A DNA stretch of 64,000 nucleotides, from contig JAJDCU010000040.1 of NCBI GenBank assembly GCA_029260655.1, positions 1 to 64,000 on the forward strand, given 5' to 3'. A model generated the notes under the pieces. That model worked only from the letters and a program-made list of their open reading frames with translations. It was not told where the DNA came from and made no database searches. This document shows, one piece after another, positions 8,651 through 17,149 of the stretch. Source of the DNA: Phycisphaeraceae bacterium (GTDB lineage: Bacteria > Planctomycetota > Phycisphaerae > Phycisphaerales > Phycisphaeraceae). Numbering within the stretch: the first letter of the stretch is position 1; every line of letters begins with the position of its first letter. Position numbers and translations under genes: made by a program.

Positions 8651-9607
8651 ATGACGGGGCATATCTTGGCTGAATCAGGCAATCCTCGTGATTATGTGCA
8701 GGAAGTACATATCCGGTACGAAGGACGCATTGCCGACCAGAATGCGTTGCCTCTGGACGACCTGATTGAATCCCTGCGGGGGTGGGAACTCTTCTTCGAC
8801 TTGACCGCCAGCATCTTGATCCGTGGTAATCTCGACCCCCGGCCGTTGCCGATGGATAGGCGACCTCAGTTGAGGATTCGCGAGGTTCACTCGGGTTCTG
8901 TTGAGGCGGTGTTGGTTTACGTTGGGCTAGCGGCGGGCGGCGGTATCGTTGGCGGAGCATCATGGGAGGGTATAAAACTATTCGCTCGAAAGTTAGCCAA
9001 GTTTCGGCAAGAAGCGATTCAGAGACACATTAAGACCAAAAGGATGTCAGATGGAGAGATCGAACAGGTTGCGTCGGCATTAAGGAAGTTGGCAGACCAA
9101 GCCGAGTACCGTGACCGTTCTAAAGATGATCCAATCGAAACGGTTAAGAAGTTAGATACTTCTCTTGACTTAGCCACTCATTTGATCGATCACTCGGTTA
9201 ATAACATTACCGTCACTGATCCAGATTTTAATTTGGAATCGCGCATCACGAAGCGCGAGCGCAAAATAATCGCCGCTCCATTCGCCGAGATTACTCAATC
9301 GGAAGATACAGGCGAATGGGAAGAGCGAGACATTCGAATATCTCGCTTGAATATTATTAGCGGGTCCTGTAGTTTTAGCCTCTTGATGCCGAGGGATGAT
9401 GATGAGCGGGGGCTTCATCAGACGACCATTACAGACTTAGTGTTGAGACGAAGGTGTGATCCATTTTCGAGATCAATGTACGAGCGCGACGCGGTACAAG
9501 TATGGGTACGCAAGGTAATTCTTGATTCGGAAAGCGGCGTCTATAGATGGGATCTGTCATCATCGCCTCCAGTCAACCCAGGCACTTTGTTTAGTCCACT
9601 TGGTTGA
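8651..9607 (+). CDS. Hypothetical protein, AT-richer than its surroundings
   Basis: 318 residues with no family recognised. Visible parts are a charged N-terminal domain, a Gly/Ala-rich hydrophobic stretch at about residues 93-110 (VGLAAGGGIVGGASWEG) that could be one membrane helix, a following Lys/Arg-rich helical region, and a C-terminal soluble domain. Base composition and codon use (many A/T-ending codons) differ clearly from the flanking purine genes. It therefore looks acquired. It lies alone between xdhA and adenine deaminase and faces both away from and toward minus-strand genes. A defence or signalling role would be a guess. Confidence 0.7.
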   Translation: MTGHILAESGNPRDYVQEVHIRYEGRIADQNALPLDDLIESLRGWELFFDLTASILIRGNLDPRPLPMDRRPQLRIREVHSGSVEAVLVYVGLAAGGGIVGGASWEGIKLFARKLAKFRQEAIQRHIKTKRMSDGEIEQVASALRKLADQAEYRDRSKDDPIETVKKLDTSLDLATHLIDHSVNNITVTDPDFNLESRITKRERKIIAAPFAEITQSEDTGEWEERDIRISRLNIISGSCSFSLLMPRDDDERGLHQTTITDLVLRRRCDPFSRSMYERDAVQVWVRKVILDSESGVYRWDLSSSPPVNPGTLFSPLG

Positions 9608-9636
9608 TCTTATTATCTTGTATTCGTTCCTATCGA

Positions 9637-11280
9637 TTACCCCTCTGTCTCTACCGATACGAACTCAAACTTCTCCCCGTCGAACAGTCCCTTATCGCTG
9701 AGCTTGAGGCTGGGGATGACCAGTAGGGCCATGAAGGAGAGCGTCATGTACGGGGCGCGGAGGGTCGAGCCCATCTGTTTGGCGGCGGTGTCGAGGCGGG
9801 CGTAGGTTTCGGCGACCTGCGTACATGACCCGGTGGACATCAGCCCGGCGATGGGCAGCGGCAGGAGATCGGTGGCGCTGACGTCTGCGACACTCAGCCC
9901 GCCACGGCTTTCGATGACCAGGTTGATAGCTTTGGCGAGGTCGCTGTCGCTTACGCCGACCGCGATGACGTTGTGTGAGTCGTGCGCGACGCTGGAGGCG
10001 ATCGCCCCGGATTTGAGGCCGAATCCCTGGATCAGCGCGACCGCGGGCTTAGCCTGTTGATAACGATTCACCACCACGATCTTGAGGATGTCGTTGTCCG
10101 GGTCCGCGGTCACGTTGCCGGCGACGGTCTTGACCTCAAGTGTTCGGCAATCGGTGACCAGTTGCCCGTCCAGGGCCCCGATCACGCGCGCCTTGCCGGC
10201 GGGGCAGGGCAGTTTCAGGTCGGCGGGGCGGATCGGTTTGGCTTCAAAGCGGTTGACCGGGTCGGCCTCGGCGGGCTTTGGCAGCAGGGACTTGCCGTTC
10301 TTAGCGACACACACGCCATCGATGAAAGTGCGCAGGACATTAAATGATTCGAGGCTGTCGACCTCGATAAAGTCGGCCGGGTCGTTCTCTTGAAGCAACC
10401 CGACGTTGAGCTTGTAGTGGTGCACGGGGTTGGCGCAGCCGGCCTGTATGACGTTCATCGGGTCCTGCCCGGCGGCGACGGCCCGGCGGGCGAGCTGGTT
10501 GATGTGCCCGGCCATCAATTCGTCGGGGTGCTTGTCATCGCTACACAGCATGATCCGGTCGGGGACTTCGTCGATCAGTGTGACCAGCGCCTCGAAGTTC
10601 CGCGCGGCCGAGCCTTCACGGATCTGGATCATCGCGCCGGCGGCGAGTTTATCCAGCGCCTCGTCCTTGGTGAAGCATTCGTGGTCGGTGCTGATCCCCG
10701 CGCGGACGTAGGACGCCGCCTGATCGCCGCGCAGCCCGGGGGCGTGGCCGTCGACCGGTTTGCTGCGCGCCTTAGCGGCGTCGATCTTGGCGAGGACCTG
10801 GCGGTCACCCATCAAGACGCCGGGGAAGTTCATCACCTCGCTGAGGTACCCGATGCGTGGGTCGTCCAGAAGCCTGGTGACATCGTCTGCGTCGAGCGCG
10901 GCGCCGGCGGTCTCGAACGTGGTCGCCGGGACACAGGACGGGGCGCCGAACATGATCTTCAGGGGCGTGTGCTCGGCGTTGTCCAGCATGAAGTGGACGC
11001 CGGCCAGGCCCAGGACGTTAGCGATCTCGTGGGGGTCGGAAATGGTGGCGACGGTGCCGTGGACCACGGCCGCCCGAGCGAACTGGCAGGGGGTGAGCAT
11101 GGCGCTTTCGATGTGGATGTGGGCATCGACGAACCCGGGCATCAGGAACGTCTCAAACGGGCCAGGCTCCGGGGTGATCGACGTGATCCGGCCGTCATCG
11201 ACGGTCACGGCCGCGGGGAAGACCTTTTTTTGGAGGATGTCAACGACGTTCGCCCGGAGGGTGAGGCTATGATCAGGCAT
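9637..11280 (-). CDS. ade: Adenine deaminase
   Basis: 547 residues from the ATG at 11280. Converts adenine to hypoxanthine and ammonia, giving the substrate for the adjacent xanthine dehydrogenase. Amidohydrolase motifs of the Ade family are MPGFVDAHIHIES near the N-terminus, SDPHEIANVLG, DGHAPGL, AGISTDHE and LCSDDKHPDEL. The characteristic Ade C-terminal domain carries SSVAHDSHNVIAVG. A TTG seven codons upstream is a possible alternative start; neither start has a strong ribosome site. Confidence 0.95.
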   Translation of the reverse strand: MPDHSLTLRANVVDILQKKVFPAAVTVDDGRITSITPEPGPFETFLMPGFVDAHIHIESAMLTPCQFARAAVVHGTVATISDPHEIANVLGLAGVHFMLDNAEHTPLKIMFGAPSCVPATTFETAGAALDADDVTRLLDDPRIGYLSEVMNFPGVLMGDRQVLAKIDAAKARSKPVDGHAPGLRGDQAASYVRAGISTDHECFTKDEALDKLAAGAMIQIREGSAARNFEALVTLIDEVPDRIMLCSDDKHPDELMAGHINQLARRAVAAGQDPMNVIQAGCANPVHHYKLNVGLLQENDPADFIEVDSLESFNVLRTFIDGVCVAKNGKSLLPKPAEADPVNRFEAKPIRPADLKLPCPAGKARVIGALDGQLVTDCRTLEVKTVAGNVTADPDNDILKIVVVNRYQQAKPAVALIQGFGLKSGAIASSVAHDSHNVIAVGVSDSDLAKAINLVIESRGGLSVADVSATDLLPLPIAGLMSTGSCTQVAETYARLDTAAKQMGSTLRAPYMTLSFMALLVIPSLKLSDKGLFDGEKFEFVSVETEG

Positions 11281-11502
11281 GGGGTTGTCCGTGAAATGCA
11301 AGAGGCCAAACCGGCCATTTTACGCCGGTGTCGGCTACGGCTCAAGCGATTGGTTGGGGCAAGCCTGGTGGCTGGGGTTGATCGTGTCTTTGGCCCGCCT
11401 GGGTGTATGAAATGCCGGGTGCCGTTCGGTCGTTAGGCCATCGGCGGGCGTGTTTTAGGGTAGAATGTGTGGGGTATCCCGGGGGTATTCCGGAAGGAGC
11501 CG

Positions 11503-12363
11503 ATGCCGATCAGAGACGACGGTTTTATCGCCGTAGACCTGTCGCGGTGTGTGCGTGTGGGCGGCCCAGCGCCTGTGTGTCCACTCACGGCCGGGCTATC
11601 TGCTGCCGTGAGGCCGGGGCTTGGGGTTGGGGGTCGTCGGCGCAGGATCATCTCGTTCGGCGGCGAATCGGGGACGGCGACGGTCGAGTTCGCGCTTGTG
11701 TTTCCGGTCTTCATGTTCCTGGTTCTGATCCTGGTGCAGACGACCCTTCTGATGGTCGGCAACCAGTTCGTGCATTACTCGGCATTCGCCGCGGCGCGGT
11801 CGGCGATCAGCTACATCCCATCGGACATGACCGAGCGTGACGGCTGGGGCCGTAACACGATCAAACCGGCCCAGGGCACACCCAAATACGACGCGATACG
11901 CTCGTCGGCCTACTTCGCGGTGATGCCTGTCTGCGGCAGGCTCGAAGACGGCGAACTTTCCACCGAGGCGTTCGTCGACGGGCTAAGCGACTACTTTGCA
12001 AGCTACGACCGGGACGCGCCCAAGTGGGTCGAAACCCTCGCGGCGGATCGGCTTCAATACGCGGCGGCGAATACAGACGTGACCGTGCTGGAAACCGTCG
12101 TGGATGGCCAGGGCGTAGACTATCTTCAGATCGATGCCGACGAGGCCTTCACGTTTGGCCCCCGCGACGCGATCACCGTCCGTGTCGAGCACCGATTGAA
12201 CCTGAGCGTGCCGTATGTCCGCGGCATCTTTGCCGACGGTGAACACGATGACGGGCTGGGCAAGTACGCGCTGGTGTCGGCCCAGTACACCCTGACCAAC
12301 GAGGGCGTCGACCCCGACCTCCCCGAGCTCGAGCCCGATGACCCCTTACGAGTCCCCCAGTGA
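11503..12363 (+). CDS. TadE/TadG-like pseudopilin
   Basis: 286 residues from the ATG at 11503, preceded by GGAAGGAG. A polar leader of about 55 residues is followed by the TadE signature (SGTATVEFALVFPVFMFLVL), a single membrane helix, then an extracytoplasmic domain. TadE-like proteins are minor pilins of Tad/Flp pili or related secretion systems. It opens a four-gene plus-strand cluster with a pseudokinase and two more TadE/G-like proteins. No Tad ATPase or secretin is in the window. The leader is low in recognisable structure and contains an inverted sequence (ctcacggc/gccgtgag, near 11582-11612). Confidence 0.75.
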   Translation: MPIRDDGFIAVDLSRCVRVGGPAPVCPLTAGLSAAVRPGLGVGGRRRRIISFGGESGTATVEFALVFPVFMFLVLILVQTTLLMVGNQFVHYSAFAAARSAISYIPSDMTERDGWGRNTIKPAQGTPKYDAIRSSAYFAVMPVCGRLEDGELSTEAFVDGLSDYFASYDRDAPKWVETLAADRLQYAAANTDVTVLETVVDGQGVDYLQIDADEAFTFGPRDAITVRVEHRLNLSVPYVRGIFADGEHDDGLGKYALVSAQYTLTNEGVDPDLPELEPDDPLRVPQ

Positions 12364-12400
12364 CACGGACCCCAATTGTCCGCAATACCGTAGAGATAAC

Positions 12401-14971
12401 ATGACCCACGACCCCGACCAGCCCACCCACGACCCCGCTCCCCCCGTTGCGGCGCTGAACCCCGGCGATTCGCTTGGGCCTTACCGGATCATCCAGGAAC
12501 TTGGCGCAAGCGAGGCGTCGGCCGCCTGGAAGGCTCAGGACACGCGCGACGGCAAGGCGGTCGTGATCCGGCAGTTGATCCCAGGGTCCCCCGCGTCGCG
12601 CGAGATCGCGTTCCTTGAGCGGTGCCAGCGCGAGGTGGTCAGGCAGCAGGCGCTGGCGGGGAAGGTCCGCCGGGTGGTGCTGTTCAAGGAGTTGTTCGGC
12701 GATCCGCGCGGGGCTTTCGTGGTGACCGACTTTGTCAGCGGCGCGAGTGTTGAGCAACTGCTTGCCAGCCGCGGCGACCCGTTCGACCTGGTCCGCGGGC
12801 TGCGCATCGTCCACGCTACGGCCAACGTGCTTGAGCAGACTCACGCCCAGGGGTTGATCCACGGGGGCCTGAAGCCATCGAATATCCTCCTTCGGCTAAG
12901 CGGGGGGGTGCAGGTCGCCGACGCGGGCCTGACCGCGCTGATCGCCGAGCAGGAGGCGCTGAGCCCCAAGAGCGCGCGGTACATGGCCCCGGAATTGTTC
13001 CACGGGGTTGCGCCCGATGCGCGTTCGGATATTTACTCTCTGGGGATGATCGCCTACGAGATGCTCGCCGGACGCGGCGCGTTCGAGCAGTCGTTCGCCG
13101 CCGTGCTCAGCGATCCGCGCAACCCGGCGCTAAGGTGGATGAAGTGGCACACCAACGCCCGGGTCAAGCCCATCTCCCTGTACGAACTCAATCCCAGGGT
13201 CCCCGTGCGTCTTAGCGACCTGGTCACGCGGATGATGGAGAAGGACCGCAGCAAGCGGATCGCCTCGGCCGAGCAACTGCTCCAGGCGATCCTGCGTCAC
13301 TTCGGAGACAAGGCGATCAAGCAGGCCGAGGTTTCCCCCGACGCATTCACCCCCTCAGGGGCGCAGATCTCCGCGACCGGGCCCGGGGACACGACCGAGC
13401 TGCCGACGCGGAGCAAGGTCCCGATGGTGGTCTCGGCGGTGGTGGTGGTCTTGGCGGTGATCCTCGGCGGGGTCTGGCTGACTGTCAGCACGATCAAGAG
13501 CCGGGCGCTGGCGAGCCGACGCGCCGAAGCCGCCTCGCAGCTCGACCGAGCCGACGACCTGTATGTGGATGGCAAGTTCGATCTGGCGCTCAAGACGTAC
13601 CGGGAGCAGTCGTTGTTCTGGCCTGACACCGGCGACGAGCTTGGCCTGCACGCACAGGCGGGGACGCTGCTGACCCAGGCGCAGCTCGACCTGGCGTCGG
13701 GGGACTACGCCGCGTCTCGGGCCTCGCTCAACGAGTTGGGCCGGCTCGATGAAGCGGGCCCGGCCGACCGTCAGGCGGTCAAGACGCTGTCAGACGAGAT
13801 CGAAAGGCGGCGGGCGTTTGAGGTATCTGTCGCTTCGATCCATCAGTTCATGGAGGCGGGCAGTTATGCGCAGGCCAAGGCCGAAATCCAGCAGGCCCGA
13901 GACAGCGAGCCGACCGAGCAGGAGACGCAGGCGCTGGTGGAGCTTCAGGTCCTGGTCGACGCCAGGCTGAAGCAGGAGAAAATCGAACAGGCGCTGGCCC
14001 GCGCCGAGGAGTTGATTAACGAGGACAACCTGGCGGGCGCAATCAGCCACCTTCAGGACGAGCAGAAGCATCTTCAGAGCCCGCATATCGAAGACCTGCT
14101 TGCGGAACTGAGCACACGTCAGCAAATCGATGAGGCGCTTGATCGTGGCGAGACAGCCCAGAGCAACGGCGACCTGGCCGGGGCGCTGCGTGCGTTTGAG
14201 GAGGCGCTTGCGTTGCGTGAGGATGAAGCGCTTAGCCGACAGGTCTTGAAGCTCAAGTCCCAGATCGCCGTCGAGGACGGTAAAGCGAAGTCTGAGGCGG
14301 GCGATGAGTTGGGGGCTCGCCATGCCTTTACCGAGGCGCTGGGGTACGACCCGGACAACGCACAGGCCCGCGGCTGGTTAGCCCGGATGGACGTGCAGCT
14401 AAAGAAGCAGGCGTTGATCGAGGCGGGTCAGCGTGCCGAGATCTCCGGCGAGTTGGCCGCCGCCGCCGGGCACTACCGCGAGGCGCTAAAACACGGCGAC
14501 GACCCCGAGCTTGAACAGGTGCTGCGCAGCGTCGAGGTGCGCTTGCTGCTGACGCGAGCCGACCGCCTCATGGCGTCGGGGCAACTGCCCCTCGCCCAAG
14601 CGGCGTTGAACCAGGCCAGCCGGCTGGACCCCGACAACCCCGCCATCGACGACGCCTTGGGCCGGTACGACCGACGGTCCCGCTACCGGGATCTATTGCA
14701 TCTGGGCGACGAGCACGTCGGGCAGGGGCGGTTCGCACAGGCCAAGCAGGCCTACCGCCAGGCCCGTGACGTGCTGGACACCGATGAGATCAAGCAGCGC
14801 CTCGACGACACCGAGTTCAAGCACCTGATCGCCCAGGCACGCGGCTACATCGACAGCGCGCAGTGGTCCAGCGCCCGGGGCATCCTCAACACGGCCGCGA
14901 GGATCCGTATCACCGAGGAGCTTTCCGAGATGCGCAGGCAGGTACAGGAGCATCTGGACGCAGCGGAGTAA
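12401..14971 (+). CDS. Membrane-anchored pseudokinase with helical-repeat C-terminal region
   Basis: 856 residues from the ATG at 12401; an in-frame ATG at 12338 would overlap the previous gene. Residues about 26-320 have the Ser/Thr kinase fold with the APE motif (YMAPELF) and the SDIYSLGMIAYEML helix. The catalytic parts are broken: the VAIK Lys is Arg57, the HRD Asp is Gly156 (HGGLKPSN), and DFG is DAG at 174-176. A membrane helix (VVSAVVVVLAVILGGVWLT) follows. The remainder is a long Ala/Glu/Leu-rich helical region with TPR-like periods (for example GDLAGALRAFEEALAL). It probably works as a scaffold or sensor rather than a kinase. The next gene begins four bases after its stop. Confidence 0.85.
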   Translation: MTHDPDQPTHDPAPPVAALNPGDSLGPYRIIQELGASEASAAWKAQDTRDGKAVVIRQLIPGSPASREIAFLERCQREVVRQQALAGKVRRVVLFKELFGDPRGAFVVTDFVSGASVEQLLASRGDPFDLVRGLRIVHATANVLEQTHAQGLIHGGLKPSNILLRLSGGVQVADAGLTALIAEQEALSPKSARYMAPELFHGVAPDARSDIYSLGMIAYEMLAGRGAFEQSFAAVLSDPRNPALRWMKWHTNARVKPISLYELNPRVPVRLSDLVTRMMEKDRSKRIASAEQLLQAILRHFGDKAIKQAEVSPDAFTPSGAQISATGPGDTTELPTRSKVPMVVSAVVVVLAVILGGVWLTVSTIKSRALASRRAEAASQLDRADDLYVDGKFDLALKTYREQSLFWPDTGDELGLHAQAGTLLTQAQLDLASGDYAASRASLNELGRLDEAGPADRQAVKTLSDEIERRRAFEVSVASIHQFMEAGSYAQAKAEIQQARDSEPTEQETQALVELQVLVDARLKQEKIEQALARAEELINEDNLAGAISHLQDEQKHLQSPHIEDLLAELSTRQQIDEALDRGETAQSNGDLAGALRAFEEALALREDEALSRQVLKLKSQIAVEDGKAKSEAGDELGARHAFTEALGYDPDNAQARGWLARMDVQLKKQALIEAGQRAEISGELAAAAGHYREALKHGDDPELEQVLRSVEVRLLLTRADRLMASGQLPLAQAALNQASRLDPDNPAIDDALGRYDRRSRYRDLLHLGDEHVGQGRFAQAKQAYRQARDVLDTDEIKQRLDDTEFKHLIAQARGYIDSAQWSSARGILNTAARIRITEELSEMRRQVQEHLDAAE

Positions 14972-14975
14972 GGCG

Positions 14976-17138
14976 ATGGTTAGGCTCAATCTGAAAACAA
15001 CCATGCCCATTCGCAACGCCGGGTCTAAGCGCAGCGAAGGCCCGGGTTTCCTTGCCTTCACCCCCCCGCGAGGGTCTAAGACTCCGGCGTTGACCGCTAT
15101 TTCGGCGGCACGCGACGGGGGCGCGGTGATGGTGATCGCGTTGCTGGCGATTGTGCTGATCGCCTCGTTGATCTTCTACGTGATTAATGTCGGCCAGAGC
15201 GTGCAGGGCCGGGTGGTCACCCAGCACGCAGCCGACGCTGCCGCGGTCGGCGGCGCAGCGCAGGTCGCCCGGTCGATGAACGCCGTTGCGATGAACAACG
15301 TCGAGTCCGCCCGGCTGATCGCCACGATCAACGTGCTCGACGGATTGCCACTGGCGGTGGACATGTCGATCACGTCCGCTACCGAGGAGGAGTTGGGCGA
15401 CGTTGATGCGCTGGACCGGGCGGTATCCGTGCAGCTGCGCTCCGGGGTCGTCGATGTCTGGTTCAAGCGGCTGCTCGAGAAGATGATGGACCCGTCGGAC
15501 CCCGAGAGCGTGGTGTCTGAGAAGCGCCACCTCCAGGAGTTGGACGAGCTACTGCGGAGCCAACCGGACCTGATCCCCGAGCTGACCTGGTACGAAGCCC
15601 CCTCCGGTGAGCGGGGCAAGATGCATCAGGCCTTGCATGCGATGGACGCCTACAGCCGCGCGGCGATGCAGACCATGAGTGAATCGGCGCAGTTGACGGC
15701 GGCCAGTTCGGCGCGTGCGAACCTGGGTTCGGACGACGTCGGTGTTGCGGGGCTGCTTTTGCCGGTGAACCTGTGGGAGGAAGGCGTGCACTGGCGGCGC
15801 GGTGTGTTTGATGACTTCGAGCGCCCGGTCAAACAGGGCCTGCTCCCCGGCGGGGACAGCGACACCCTCACGTCCGACACACTCGAAAAAGGTCTTGGCC
15901 AGGTCGATGACACCGTCATCCGACGCGGGCCCTGGGACGCGGTGTTTGGCTGGCGTTTTACCGACGGCCAGATCGCCAGCCCCGGACGGTTGCCGGGGAT
16001 CAATTTCCCGCCGCTGGTCGGCGCGGCGACGACCCAGGGCGAGGCCGAGGAGTACTGGGTCTTCGGCCCTCAGTTCTTCTTGTTGCGGAGCTTTCCCCGT
16101 CGGCCCTACAGCCGGGTCCGCTCGTACCTCTGGTCGCTCAACTCGATCAAGACCAACTACCTCTGGCCCGGGACCACCGACCGCACCGTTCTTAAGCCGG
16201 ACTGGGAGATCGACATCAGCCACGACGACGAACGGTCGACCGACCACAACGGCGACTTCGCCTACGGCCTATCCAGAGGAGAGATCCGCGAGACGCTCTT
16301 CGTGGTCGGCGAGATCAAGAGCAGCACGCCCAACAACCCCGGCAACCCAGCCAGCGAGGGCGTGACCTGGAGCTACATCACCGGCGACAACCGCGATTCA
16401 CCGTTCGCTTACTACCGCGGCGGCTGGGCCGACCCGCGCGATGGCCCGCCGATCCGCATCAACCCCAAGTCCGTGAAGTCCCCCCCGACATGGACGAAGG
16501 TTCAGGACTACATCTGGCGACTCTCCGCCATCTATGAGACCGACCCCGAAGGACCGGAACTTGGAGGGGACCTTTCCATCGGCTTGCCGCCCAAGCGCGC
16601 GGGGACCACGCCCGATGGCAAGCCCATCTATGCCGCACAGGAGGTCTACTGGGAGATCGACGTTATGTTCGTCGGTGTGAATGTCGGTGAGCAGGTCAGG
16701 GTCAACGACCCTTGGGACAACTTTGACCGAAACAGCGAAGAGGCGCCCGCGCCGGTCGACTTCGTCCACGAACAGATACTTCCCGACGATGAAGACACCC
16801 TCCGCCGACACCTGACGTTCCTCGGCGTGGCGCGCAAGCCCAACCGCGCGGACTTCTGGACCACACGGTTCGACGGCGATCGGGCATACCGCTTTAACAC
16901 CGGGATCGCGCAGGCACGGGTTTTTAATAACCACTCGTGGGACCTTTGGACCCAGACCTGGCAGGCCCAACTCGAGCCTGTCACCGAGTTCAACCTGTGG
17001 GTCAGGCACGCCGAAGCCGCCGCCAACGCCGCAGACAACCCCGGGCTTGCTCCGGGGGTCGACCCCGACGCGGCCCGGGAGATCGCCGAGCACCTGCAAA
17101 GCCTGCGCTCACTCGCACCGGTCATGCTGAACCATTGA
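14976..17138 (+). CDS. TadG-like large pseudopilin / Flp pilus-associated protein
   Basis: 720 residues; start at 14976 behind GGAGTAAGGCG. After a 45-residue leader comes a membrane helix (GAVMVIALLAIVLIASLIFY) and the typical TadE/G post-helix segment (VTQHAADAAAVGGAAQVAR). A large extracytoplasmic domain without a recognised fold follows. It belongs to the same transcription unit as the pseudokinase (4-base gap) and the next TadE-like gene (11-base gap). The leader (GSKRSEGPGFLAF...GSK) contains the nine-base direct repeat gggtctaag twice and looks like inserted repeat DNA. Confidence 0.7.
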   Translation: MVRLNLKTTMPIRNAGSKRSEGPGFLAFTPPRGSKTPALTAISAARDGGAVMVIALLAIVLIASLIFYVINVGQSVQGRVVTQHAADAAAVGGAAQVARSMNAVAMNNVESARLIATINVLDGLPLAVDMSITSATEEELGDVDALDRAVSVQLRSGVVDVWFKRLLEKMMDPSDPESVVSEKRHLQELDELLRSQPDLIPELTWYEAPSGERGKMHQALHAMDAYSRAAMQTMSESAQLTAASSARANLGSDDVGVAGLLLPVNLWEEGVHWRRGVFDDFERPVKQGLLPGGDSDTLTSDTLEKGLGQVDDTVIRRGPWDAVFGWRFTDGQIASPGRLPGINFPPLVGAATTQGEAEEYWVFGPQFFLLRSFPRRPYSRVRSYLWSLNSIKTNYLWPGTTDRTVLKPDWEIDISHDDERSTDHNGDFAYGLSRGEIRETLFVVGEIKSSTPNNPGNPASEGVTWSYITGDNRDSPFAYYRGGWADPRDGPPIRINPKSVKSPPTWTKVQDYIWRLSAIYETDPEGPELGGDLSIGLPPKRAGTTPDGKPIYAAQEVYWEIDVMFVGVNVGEQVRVNDPWDNFDRNSEEAPAPVDFVHEQILPDDEDTLRRHLTFLGVARKPNRADFWTTRFDGDRAYRFNTGIAQARVFNNHSWDLWTQTWQAQLEPVTEFNLWVRHAEAAANAADNPGLAPGVDPDAAREIAEHLQSLRSLAPVMLNH

Positions 17139-17149
17139 GGCGGTAAGCC

